Below, one piece after another: positions 16,002-23,738 of a stretch of DNA of 64,000 bases. Made by a program: the position numbers and the translations under genes. The first letter of the stretch is position 1. Each line of letters begins with the position of its first letter. The stretch is from NCBI GenBank assembly GCA_050744865.1, contig JBOGHW010000091.1, forward strand, positions 1 through 64,000, read 5' to 3'. The notes under the pieces were generated by a model, which had not been told where the DNA came from, made no database searches, and worked only from the letters and a program-made list of their open reading frames with translations. This stretch comes from JAKACA01 sp050744865. Its GTDB lineage: Bacteria; Actinomycetota; Acidimicrobiia; Acidimicrobiales; Bog-793.

Positions 16002-16670
16002 GTGGCTGACCGAGCGCTGGACCCGGTAGCGCCACCGGCAGGTTCGGTGGATTCCGACGACGGTGGGCTCGATCGCATCTGGACCGTGCCTAACGCGTTG
16101 TCGGTTGGTCGCCTCTTGTTGCTCGGCCTCTTCTTCTACTTGCTCTTCGGCGCCGACGATCGTGTCGCGGCGACTGTCGTCCTGGCAGTGACGGGAGCGA
16201 CCGACTTCTTCGACGGATACGTGGCGCGCCGCCTCCACCAGGTCACGACTCTGGGCAAGGTCCTCGATCCGACAGCTGACCGGATCGTGCTCGCCGGCGG
16301 CGTGGTGGCAATCGCCGCCTATGGCGCAGTGCCGTGGTGGCTGGCAGCTGTCGTCCTCGGCCGCGAAGTACTTGTCTCGGGAGCTGTCATGGTCTTGGCA
16401 GCGATCGGAGCGCGGCGCATCGACGTGGTCTTCGTCGGCAAAGCTGGGACGTTCGGGCTGATGGTGTGCTTTCCTGTGTTCCTGCTGAGCTACTCAGGCG
16501 TCCACTGGGTTCAATTGGTTCACGACGCGACCTGGGGGCTCCTGGTACCTTCCCTCGCCCTGAGCTTCGCAGCTGCAATCTCTTACATCCCGCTGGCGCG
16601 GAGGGCGCTTGCCGAACGGTCGACCGACGCCGAGACGCATCGTGTGACCGAAAGAGGCAAAGCGTCGTGA
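16002..16670 (+). CDS. CDP-alcohol phosphatidyltransferase
   Basis: This 222-residue integral membrane enzyme of phospholipid head-group transfer (PgsA/CLS-like family) carries the signature DG-x2-AR-x8-G-x3-D-x3-D at TDFFDGYVARR through LDPTAD. About five to six membrane helices follow or flank it. The acceptor alcohol cannot be deduced. GTG at 16002 gives a short acidic N-tail before the first helix. The stop overlaps the GTG of the following nucleotidyltransferase gene, a hint of a shared lipid- or glycan-related operon. Confidence 0.85.
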   Translation: MADRALDPVAPPAGSVDSDDGGLDRIWTVPNALSVGRLLLLGLFFYLLFGADDRVAATVVLAVTGATDFFDGYVARRLHQVTTLGKVLDPTADRIVLAGGVVAIAAYGAVPWWLAAVVLGREVLVSGAVMVLAAIGARRIDVVFVGKAGTFGLMVCFPVFLLSYSGVHWVQLVHDATWGLLVPSLALSFAAAISYIPLARRALAERSTDAETHRVTERGKAS

Positions 16671-19162
16671 AGGCCGTCATCATGGCGGGCGGTGAGGGCA
16701 CCAGACTGCGGCCGCTGACCGCCAACCAGCCCAAGCCGATGCTTCCCATGGCGAACCGCCCGATGGCCGAGCACATCGTCAACCTGTTGCGGCGCCACGG
16801 CTTCGACGACATCGTCGTCACTGTGGCCTTCTTGGCCAACAGCGTGAGGACCTACTTCGGTGACGGTTCCGAGTTCGGTGTCCGCATGGTCTACGCAACC
16901 GAGGACACCCCGCTCGGTACGGCCGGATCCGTGCTGAACGCTCGACAAGAGCTGGATGCGCCCTTCCTGGTCATCTCCGGCGACGTGCTGACCGACATCG
17001 ACCTTACCGAGCTGGTGGCGTTCCACACCAAGCGCGAGTCAGCTGTGACGCTGGCCCTGAAGGCGATGGAGAACCCTCTCGAGTTCGGGATCGTCATCAC
17101 CGACAGCAGCGGCAGGGTCGAGCGTTTCGTCGAGAAGCCTGGATGGGGCGGCGTCTTCTCGGACACCATCAACACAGGGATCTACGTGCTCGAGCCCGAG
17201 GTTTTCGACTGGATCCCGACGGGGCGCCCTGTCGACTTCTCAGGTGAAGTCTTCCCGGCCATGCTGGACGCCGACAGGCCGATGTACGGCTTCGTGACCG
17301 ACGGGTACTGGGAGGATGTGGGGACCCTCGACGCGTACACCCGTGCCCACGCAGACATCCTCGACGGGCGGGTCGCTGTCGATATCGCCGGATTCCCTCT
17401 CCGGCCCGGTGTGTGGATCGGCGAGGGAGCCGAGATAGACCCGGCGGCAGAAGTTTCCGGTCCAGCCGTGATAGGCCCGAACTGCCGGATCGGTGCCAAA
17501 AGCCTGATACGCGCCCACAGCGTGCTCGGCAAGAACGTGCGCGTCGGTGAGAACTCGCTCCTAGAGCAGACGATTGTCCACGACAACTCATATCTGGCGC
17601 CAGGGGTCACGGCCCGTGGAGCCGTCGTGTCCCGCTCCTGTGAGCTGCGCGCCGGCTGCCACTTGGAGGACGGCGTCGTGGTGGGCGACGGTTGCCGTGT
17701 GGGCCGCGGGGCCGTGCTACGCGCCGGCGTGAAGGTGTACCCCAACAAGATCATCGAGCCGGGAGCGGTCGTTGCGGCTTCGATCGTTTGGGAGTCGCGG
17801 GGCGCCAGAGCCCTGTTCGGGCACTACGGCGTGTCCGGCCTCGCCAACGTCGACCTTTCCCCGGAGCTGGCCATGCGCGTGGCCATGGCTTACGGGACCG
17901 TGTTGCCGAAGGGCTCGACGCTCACGACCTCGCGCGACTCAAGCCGGGCAGCCCGCGTGCTGAAGCGGGCTGTGATGGTCGGCTTGACGGCTGCAGGGTG
18001 CAACGTGCACGACCTCGAAGCAGCGACCGTGCCGCTGACTCGCTTCCAGATCCGGTCGAGCTCTTCGAGCGGCGGCGTGACGGTCCGGCTCGTGGCGGGG
18101 GATCCGCAGTCTGTGAGCTTGCGTTTCCTCGATGGCGACGGCGTGGACCTCGACGAGGGCACCCAGCGGAAGATCGAGCGACTGCACGACCGGGACGAGT
18201 CACGGCGCGTGCTTGCTGCTGAGATCGGTGACATCGACTTTCCGTCGAGGACCATCGAGGCGTACACACTCGATCTGATGCGCACCGTCGACCTTGTGTC
18301 AGTGCGGGCCGCTCAGCTCAAGGTGGTTCTCGACTACGCCTTCGGCACGGCCAGCTTCGTGATGCCCAACGTGCTTTCAAAGCTCGGGGCTGAGGTGCTC
18401 GTGATGAACCCGCACGTGTCAACTCCCGGTGTGCTCAGCTTCGAGAGGCAGTCACATGCAGCCCACGTCGGTGAGCTGGTTCGCTCCTCAGGAGCGCACC
18501 TAGGTGCCCTCATAGAGCCCGACGGCGAGCAGCTGACGATCGTGGACGACACTGGGAGAGTCCTGAGCGACGAGCAATGCCTCTTGACGCTGGTCGAGCT
18601 CGTGACTGCGGCGCATCCAGGCGGTGCGATCGCCGTGCCTGTCGATGCGCCGCAGGCGGTCGCCCAGCTCGCGCACGCAGCCTCCAGCGAGCTGGTGCTG
18701 ACGAAGTTGCAACCGGCCGACCTGATGGAGGTCGCGGCCCAACCTGGCGTGGTGTTCGGCGGCAACATCCTCGGCGGGTTCATATTCCCGAGCTTCCTAC
18801 CTGCCTTCGACGCAGTCGCCAGCCTGGTGCACCTGCTCTCGCTGCTGGCACGTCGGGGTACCAGTCTGTCCGGGGTTGTCGACTCGCTGCCCTCGGCGTG
18901 CGTGGTGCGGCGAACGGTGGCGACGCCTGTCGAGCACAAGGGCCTGGTCATGCGCCTGCTGTTAGAGCGGGTGGAAGGCGAGCGCGTGCTCATCGACGGC
19001 ATCAAGTTCGTCGATGCCGAGGGCTGGACACTTGTCGTCCCGGACCCCGAGGACGCTTTGACGATTGTGTCAGCAGAAGCCGCCGCGCCCGGCTTGGCCG
19101 AGGAGCGGACCAACAAGATGGCGGCGCTCATCAGCGAGATCGTCGCCGAGAACTCGATCTGA
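16667..19162 (+). CDS. NDP-sugar nucleotidyltransferase fused to phosphomannomutase-like domain
   Basis: This 831-residue two-part protein has an N-terminal nucleotidyltransferase domain (1-230) with the signature AGGEGTRLRPLT, then a left-handed hexapeptide-repeat segment (about 255-375). A phosphohexomutase-like C-terminal half (about 385-820) follows. In the mutase part the usual catalytic phosphoserine loop (SxSHNP-type) is replaced by VRLVAGDPQSVSL, so mutase activity is probably lost. I recall proteins of the same length and layout in Streptomyces annotated as mannose-1-phosphate guanylyltransferase; the sugar specificity is not certain. GTG 16667 overlaps the upstream stop. Confidence 0.85.
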   Translation: MKAVIMAGGEGTRLRPLTANQPKPMLPMANRPMAEHIVNLLRRHGFDDIVVTVAFLANSVRTYFGDGSEFGVRMVYATEDTPLGTAGSVLNARQELDAPFLVISGDVLTDIDLTELVAFHTKRESAVTLALKAMENPLEFGIVITDSSGRVERFVEKPGWGGVFSDTINTGIYVLEPEVFDWIPTGRPVDFSGEVFPAMLDADRPMYGFVTDGYWEDVGTLDAYTRAHADILDGRVAVDIAGFPLRPGVWIGEGAEIDPAAEVSGPAVIGPNCRIGAKSLIRAHSVLGKNVRVGENSLLEQTIVHDNSYLAPGVTARGAVVSRSCELRAGCHLEDGVVVGDGCRVGRGAVLRAGVKVYPNKIIEPGAVVAASIVWESRGARALFGHYGVSGLANVDLSPELAMRVAMAYGTVLPKGSTLTTSRDSSRAARVLKRAVMVGLTAAGCNVHDLEAATVPLTRFQIRSSSSSGGVTVRLVAGDPQSVSLRFLDGDGVDLDEGTQRKIERLHDRDESRRVLAAEIGDIDFPSRTIEAYTLDLMRTVDLVSVRAAQLKVVLDYAFGTASFVMPNVLSKLGAEVLVMNPHVSTPGVLSFERQSHAAHVGELVRSSGAHLGALIEPDGEQLTIVDDTGRVLSDEQCLLTLVELVTAAHPGGAIAVPVDAPQAVAQLAHAASSELVLTKLQPADLMEVAAQPGVVFGGNILGGFIFPSFLPAFDAVASLVHLLSLLARRGTSLSGVVDSLPSACVVRRTVATPVEHKGLVMRLLLERVEGERVLIDGIKFVDAEGWTLVVPDPEDALTIVSAEAAAPGLAEERTNKMAALISEIVAENSI

Positions 19163-19237
19163 CTACGATCCGGCGGGTCGTGGCGCTGGCCTCGACGCAG
19201 CCCGCAGACGCAACGACAAGACAAGTGAGGACAGGAA

Positions 19238-19618
19238 ATGAACGTCCCTGACGACTTCCGGTACACGAGTGACCACGAGTGGGCGCGTCGTGACGGCGAT
19301 CGCGTCTTCATCGGCATCACGGACTTCGCCCAGGACAGCCTTGGCGACGTGGTGTTCGTAGAGCTGCCGGCTGTCGGGGCAGAGGTGGACAAGGGCGGAC
19401 CGCTGGGTGAAGTCGAGTCCACGAAGTCCGTGTCTCAGATATACGCACCGATCAGCGGGCGAGTCGCCGAAGTGAACGAAAGACTGCGTGATGAGCCTGA
19501 GACCCTCAACGGCGATCCTTACGGTGACGGCTGGCTCTGCGTCATCGAGACGATGGACCAGAGCCAGTACGACTCGCTCCTCGACGCGGCCGGGTACCGT
19601 AGCCTGGTCGACGGTTGA
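19238..19618 (+). CDS. gcvH: Glycine cleavage system H protein
   Basis: GcvH is the 126-residue lipoyl carrier that shuttles the aminomethyl group between P, T and L proteins. The lipoylated Lys63 sits in VESTKSVSQIYAP, and the family ends NGDPYGDGWLCVIE are intact. It stands apart from the gcvT-gcvPA-gcvPB operon 6 kb downstream and heads the garA-ftsR block, as in mycobacteria. ATG at 19238 follows GACAGGAA. Confidence 0.97.
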   Translation: MNVPDDFRYTSDHEWARRDGDRVFIGITDFAQDSLGDVVFVELPAVGAEVDKGGPLGEVESTKSVSQIYAPISGRVAEVNERLRDEPETLNGDPYGDGWLCVIETMDQSQYDSLLDAAGYRSLVDG

Positions 19619-19737
19619 ACGGCTGACCGCACCTTCAACCTCCGGAGCACCCTCAGACTTCTCACCCGCCTAGGCCAACCGGACGTTCGGATAGTTCGCC
19701 ATTCGCGACACGCCGAAGGTGAGCTAGCTTTGGCGAA

Positions 19738-20208
19738 GTGTTCTGCAACAACTGCGGCCATCGGAATCCCGCCGACGCCAACTTCTGCTCCTCCTGCGGG
19801 AGCCCCCTGGCGCACGGGACGGAGACCACCATCTCCTTCCTACCGCACGATCCCTCCGGGGAGCAGGGCGAAGAGGAGCTCAACGTCGCCATCGGCGAGC
19901 TCGCGACAGGTGCGGGGATGCTCGTCGTCAAGCGCGGTCCGTCTGTCGGCGCCAGGTACGTGCTTGACAAGGAGCAGGTCCTCGTCGGCAGGCATCCCGA
20001 CAGCGAGATCTTCCTCGACGACATCACGGTGTCTCGCCGGCACGCTGAGTTCTCCTGCAAGGAGGGGATTTACACAGTGAGGGACGCCGGTTCGCTGAAC
20101 GGGACATACGTCAATCGGCAGCGAATCGACGAAGCGACTCTGTCGAGCGGAGACGAGGTGCAGATCGGAAAGTTCAAGCTGCTCTTTCTCTCTACCGGCC
20201 CCAAGTGA
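19738..20208 (+). CDS. garA: Zinc-ribbon FHA-domain protein, GarA/OdhI-like
   Basis: This 156-residue protein has an N-terminal zinc ribbon (CNNC near 3-6 and CSSC near 17-20) and an ETT phospho-acceptor motif at residues 29-31. Its FHA domain (about 62-150) has GRHPDSEIFLDD, SRRHAEF and GSLNGTYVNR. In mycobacteria GarA inhibits 2-oxoglutarate dehydrogenase and regulates glutamate metabolism, controlled by Ser/Thr-kinase phosphorylation of the ETT threonines. The FHA and ETT similarity and the gcvH-ftsR context make the same role likely. The zinc ribbon is an addition compared with mycobacterial GarA. The start is GTG 19738. Confidence 0.88.
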   Translation: MFCNNCGHRNPADANFCSSCGSPLAHGTETTISFLPHDPSGEQGEEELNVAIGELATGAGMLVVKRGPSVGARYVLDKEQVLVGRHPDSEIFLDDITVSRRHAEFSCKEGIYTVRDAGSLNGTYVNRQRIDEATLSSGDEVQIGKFKLLFLSTGPK

Positions 20209-20215
20209 GCAAGCC

Positions 20216-21592
20216 GTGAACGAGCGGTCTTACCTGTCCATAGGCGACGTCCTGACGTTGCTGCAGGAAGAGTTCCCGGACGTCACCATCTCGAAGATCC
20301 GCTTCCTCGAGAGCCGCGGCCTTCTGGTACCCGAGCGCACCGCCTCGGGGTACCGCAAGTTCTACGAGCACGACGTCGAGCGGCTCCGGTGGATCCTTCG
20401 CCAGCAGCGCGAGAACTTCCTGCCTCTGAAGGTGATCAAGGGCCGCCTTGAGGGGTTGCCCGCGACCGAGCCGGCGGTGCTGTTCGACGTGGGCCAACGA
20501 GCCGAGATCGGTCCGCCGCCCAACGGCAGCCAGGAGCCCGTGGAGCTGACTAGCAGCGAGCGGGGGGACGACCAGCTCGAGACCGTCTCGGTTGCAGTCG
20601 CGGCTGGCCCGTCGACAAAGGAGTCCGAGGTCACGACGGCTCCCGGAGCCGAGGCGACAAGCTTGGTGTCAACAACACCACGTAGACCGGCTCACGCCGC
20701 CGGCGTAGTGATTCCAAGACCCGTTGCATCGAGCGGTTTCCTTCCGCGGTCCGGGAACCCTGCCGGGGCGATACTCCCGGTAGCGCCGAGCCTGAGACCG
20801 AGTTCGCCCAGCGTGGCCGGTTCGCCAAGTTCGCCCAGGGCGCCGGGATCACCCAGCGTGGCCGGCTCGCCGGTTGCGGCCGGCGCTACCGGCGTGGAAG
20901 GTGGGAGGCAGGCGAGCGCCTCGCCAGGCGCTCGAACTGCTTCTTCGGGTCCAGAAGGCGCTGGAGATGCTGGCCTCGGCGCGGCTGTCTATCACCAAGA
21001 GACAGGATCGCCTGCACACCCGATCGCCGCCGGCAGCGTGACTGCGCCAGGTCGGCCGGACGAACCGCGCAGCGGGGCTTCCTCGGCCGGCGGGGTGTCC
21101 GTGCCGGGTCAGGCTCCGATCTCGGAGAGCGCGGCGCCGTTGCCTCCGCCGGTGCCGCCTGCCTCGAGCCCTTCCGTCGGGCCAGGCGATGCTGGCGCGG
21201 GAGAGCTGGCCGAGGGCAGCCTTACGGCGGCGGAACTTGCCGAGGCAACCGGTCTGACCGTTGCCGCCGTCGACGAGCTCGAAGCGTTCGGGCTGATAGA
21301 GAGCCGTTCGATGGCAGGGGTCACGTGTTACGACGAGTCGGCGGTCCTGGTGGCGCACGTGGCTGCAGGCTTTGCCAAGTTCGGCGTCGAAGCTCGCCAC
21401 CTGAGAATCTTCAAGCACGCGGCCGAACGTCAAGCCAGCTTGTACTCGCAAATCGTCATGCCACTGTTGCGGCAGCGGAACCCCGTGGCGCGCAAGCGAG
21501 CGGCAGAAGACCTAGGTCGGCTCACGGAGCTGGGCGCATCACTCCAGGAGTGTTTCGTCAAGGCTGCGCAGCGCGATCTGACGGGAGGGTGA
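20216..21592 (+). CDS. ftsR: MerR-type regulator FtsR with long disordered linker
   Basis: This 458-residue protein opens with a MerR winged helix (about 1-75: SIGDVLTLLQEEFPDVTISK, then FLESRGLLVPERTASGYRKF). A roughly 245-residue linker very rich in Ser, Pro, Gly and Ala follows (90-335), then a helical C-terminal domain (about 340-458) like that of Rv1828/FtsR. FtsR activates ftsZ in Corynebacterium. The linker is several times longer than in the mycobacterial protein (about 250 residues in all). GTG 20216 starts 7 bases after garA. Confidence 0.85.
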   Translation: MNERSYLSIGDVLTLLQEEFPDVTISKIRFLESRGLLVPERTASGYRKFYEHDVERLRWILRQQRENFLPLKVIKGRLEGLPATEPAVLFDVGQRAEIGPPPNGSQEPVELTSSERGDDQLETVSVAVAAGPSTKESEVTTAPGAEATSLVSTTPRRPAHAAGVVIPRPVASSGFLPRSGNPAGAILPVAPSLRPSSPSVAGSPSSPRAPGSPSVAGSPVAAGATGVEGGRQASASPGARTASSGPEGAGDAGLGAAVYHQETGSPAHPIAAGSVTAPGRPDEPRSGASSAGGVSVPGQAPISESAAPLPPPVPPASSPSVGPGDAGAGELAEGSLTAAELAEATGLTVAAVDELEAFGLIESRSMAGVTCYDESAVLVAHVAAGFAKFGVEARHLRIFKHAAERQASLYSQIVMPLLRQRNPVARKRAAEDLGRLTELGASLQECFVKAAQRDLTGG

Positions 21593-22128
21593 CAGCACAG
21601 GGCTTCGCTGGGGTCACCGTGCTCACGGCGGAGGAGCTAGCTGTCATCACCAAGAGGCTGGGCAGCGAGATCTCCCGCGACCACCCAGACGGCGTGGTGC
21701 TGGTCGGGATGTTGAAGGGCAGCGTCTGTTTCTTGGCAGATCTGGTCCGGCACATCGACGTTGCCTGCTCGGTGGACTTCCTTCAGCTGTCCGCCTACAC
21801 CGAGGGCGGACCGCGAGTCCGTCTCGCCAAGGACCTCGACGTCGACCTCAGCGAGCAGGATGCCGTCATCGTCGTCGACGTCATAGACAGCGGATTGACA
21901 GCCAACTATGTCCATCGGCTTTTCGGCGAACGGGGCGCCAGGTCGACGAAGATATGTGCCCTGCTCGACCGGAGGCGGCGGCGGGTGGTGCCCGTCGACA
22001 TCGCCTACCTGGGCATCGAGGTGGGCGAAGAGTATCTCGTGGGGTACGGGCTCGATTTCGAGGAGCGATACCGTAACCTGCCCTGCGTGTTGACCGCTGA
22101 CCCGGACGTCTTGCAGCACATGCAGTAG
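21589..22128 (+). CDS. hpt: Hypoxanthine-guanine phosphoribosyltransferase
   Basis: This 179-residue purine-salvage enzyme converts hypoxanthine or guanine plus PRPP to IMP or GMP. It has the loop GMLKGSVCFLADLVR and the PRPP-binding loop as VVDVIDSGLTANY (usually E-D-I-I-D-T-G-x-T; here the acidic pair is VVDVID). VGYGLDFEERYRNLP near the C-terminus is diagnostic. GTG 21589 overlaps the ftsR stop (GTGA). The position between ftsR and the DUF151 gene is unlike the mycobacterial order. Confidence 0.9.
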   Translation: MTAQGFAGVTVLTAEELAVITKRLGSEISRDHPDGVVLVGMLKGSVCFLADLVRHIDVACSVDFLQLSAYTEGGPRVRLAKDLDVDLSEQDAVIVVDVIDSGLTANYVHRLFGERGARSTKICALLDRRRRRVVPVDIAYLGIEVGEEYLVGYGLDFEERYRNLPCVLTADPDVLQHMQ

Positions 22129-22181
22129 AAGCGCCCGAGTCGCGGGTGCCGAGGGCGATCATCCGCTGTAAGTTCTCTGCC

Positions 22182-22685
22182 ATGGTCGAAGTTCGGCTCT
22201 CTAGGGTCCGAGTCGATATCCAGTCGAGCACGCCAGTGGTGCTTCTTCAAGAGACCGAAGGCAATCGGCGCTCGCTGCCTATCTTCATCGGGCAGTCGGA
22301 GGCTGCGGCGATAGCCACAGCCCTCCAGGGCCTCGAGAGTCCTCGACCGATGACGCACGACCTGATGAACAACCTTCTGCAAGCCCTCGGTGCCCGCCTC
22401 GCCAGAGTGGTGGTGACCGAACTGCGCGATGGCACCTATTTCGCCGACCTTCGCCTGCGCCTCGGTGACAAGGACATCGCTGTGGCATGCCGTCCGTCGG
22501 ACGGCATCGCGCTTGCCGCCAGGACGCATTCTCCGATCTACGTCGAGGACGACCTGATGGACGCCGAGGGACTGGTGGTCGCTCCCGACGAGGACGACGT
22601 CAGTGAGGTAGGCGAGCCCGAGGAGCTGGTGGCCGAATTCAGCGAGTTCCTCGACACGATCCGCCCTGAGGACTTCAGCAGCTGA
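22182..22685 (+). CDS. Bifunctional nuclease family protein (DUF151)
   Basis: This 167-residue protein of the BFN/DUF151 family has DNase/RNase activity reported for plant members. The N-terminus VEVRLSRVRVDIQSSTPVVLLQ, the core PIFIGQSEAAAIA and SRPxD-type CRPSDGIALAAR are typical. The acidic tail (about 135-167) is lineage-specific. ATG 22182 was chosen because homologues begin MVEV; a GTG at 22146 is in frame but extends into non-conserved sequence. It corresponds to Rv1829 in the mycobacterial cluster. Confidence 0.9.
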   Translation: MVEVRLSRVRVDIQSSTPVVLLQETEGNRRSLPIFIGQSEAAAIATALQGLESPRPMTHDLMNNLLQALGARLARVVVTELRDGTYFADLRLRLGDKDIAVACRPSDGIALAARTHSPIYVEDDLMDAEGLVVAPDEDDVSEVGEPEELVAEFSEFLDTIRPEDFSS

Positions 22686-22701
22686 GGCATGCGGCTCGGC
22701 T

Positions 22702-22722
22702 TTGACCTCAAGTCGAGGTCAA
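22702..22722. promoter_or_regulatory. Palindromic operator upstream of merR gene
   Basis: TTGACCTC and GAGGTCAA form a perfect 8-bp inverted repeat around a 5-base spacer. It lies 131 bases before the merR start and just upstream of a promoter-like pair, fitting autoregulation by the MerR protein or FtsR. Confidence 0.55.
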
Positions 22723-22754
22723 GGCGCTAATTCCGGTGCAACCTGGATCGGTGG

Positions 22755-22783
22755 TTGACGTGGAGACCCGCGCCTCCTAGCGT
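22755..22783 (+). promoter_or_regulatory. Predicted sigma-70-type promoter of merR gene
   Basis: TTGACG (22755-22760) and TAGCGT (22778-22783) are spaced by 17 bases, about 70 bases before the merR start codon. Confidence 0.5.
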
Positions 22784-22852
22784 GGATGACCGACGTGTAG
22801 TTACGTAGCTGTCGTCCCTGTCGGGCGGTAGCTGTGTAGACAGGGGCGCTTG

Positions 22853-23335
22853 ATGTCAGAAGACGGGTTCCGCGGGCCGCAGGTCTGCAAGATCGTCGGG
22901 ATCACCTACCGACAGCTCGATCACTGGGACCGGACGGGCCTCAAGTCGCCGTCGCTCGTCAGGGCGAAGGGGAGTGGCACGCAGCGCCTGTATTCCTACG
23001 GCGACGTCCTCGAGCTCCGCGTCATCAAACAGCTCCTGGATGCAGGAGTGACACTGCAAAGGGCGAGGCGCGCAGTCGAATTCCTGCGGGGCTCCGGCGA
23101 GGATCTGGCAGCGGCCAACCTGGTGATCGGCGCCGCGAGCGCCGTGCTCGTCCACAGTGGCGGTGAGCTCCTCGACGTCTTGCGCGGTGGCCAGGGCGTC
23201 TTCAACGTCATCCCGCTCGACGGAGTAGTCGACGAAGTGGACGCTGCCATCGTCGAATTGTCCGGCGGCACTTCCCCGTCTCGCTCGCAGGAGGCGGCTG
23301 CACCAGTTCCGCAACAACGAGTGCTGGGCAGGTAA
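22853..23335 (+). CDS. MerR-family regulator (Rv1830-like)
   Basis: This 160-residue MerR winged-helix protein has FRGPQVCKIVGITYRQLDHW at the start, then DRTGLKSPSL and GSGTQRLYSYGDV. A short C-terminal domain (about 85-140) includes NVIPLDGVVDEV. It is positionally and in sequence the counterpart of Rv1830 (McdR/ResR), the MerR regulator downstream of the DUF151 gene in mycobacteria, where it affects growth and division. ATG at 22853 is preferred; a TTG three bases upstream is also possible. A clear palindrome upstream suggests autoregulation. Confidence 0.88.
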   Translation: MSEDGFRGPQVCKIVGITYRQLDHWDRTGLKSPSLVRAKGSGTQRLYSYGDVLELRVIKQLLDAGVTLQRARRAVEFLRGSGEDLAAANLVIGAASAVLVHSGGELLDVLRGGQGVFNVIPLDGVVDEVDAAIVELSGGTSPSRSQEAAAPVPQQRVLGR

Positions 23336-23357
23336 GGCCCTGAGGCTGACGGTTCAG

Positions 23358-23738
23358 TTGCAGCGCGTGAGACGGCAGCTCGGCGGTCACGACGCCGAGG
23401 TGATCGAACCCGCCGCAGCTCGCTTTGCGCACGAGTCCGAGCGCTTGTTCGCCGAACTTCTGGACTTCTACGAGGTGGCCTGGGAGTACGAACCCGTCGA
23501 GTTCGTGCTCGCCTGGCGGGACGACGGCACTCCGCTGCAGGCTTTCCGTCCTGATTTCTACCTGCCCGAACATGGAGTGTTCGTCGAACTGACGACGCTA
23601 CGGCAAGATCTCGTGACGGCGAAGAACCGGAAGCTCCGCCTACTGTGGGCGCTCTACCCGGACGTCAGCGTGAAGATGCTCTACCGCCGAGATGTCGAGG
23701 CGCTCATCTCAAAGTACCGGCTCGACGCTGCGGCCTAG
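23358..23738 (+). CDS. Conserved nuclease-like small protein
   Basis: This protein of about 126 residues has no firm function. It reads HESERLFAELLDFYEVAWEY, then FRPDFYLPEHGVFVELTTLR and VTAKNRKLRLLWALYPDVSV. The arrangement D-F-Y-L-P...V-E-L-T followed by a Lys-rich helix resembles a minimal PD-(D/E)xK nuclease fold, but this is pattern reading only. I recall similar proteins in actinobacteria next to, or fused with, hpt-like genes. The start is TTG 23358 or GTG 23367. The last 30 bases overlap the end of the convergent AbiEi/DUF559 gene. Confidence 0.6.
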   Translation: MQRVRRQLGGHDAEVIEPAAARFAHESERLFAELLDFYEVAWEYEPVEFVLAWRDDGTPLQAFRPDFYLPEHGVFVELTTLRQDLVTAKNRKLRLLWALYPDVSVKMLYRRDVEALISKYRLDAAA

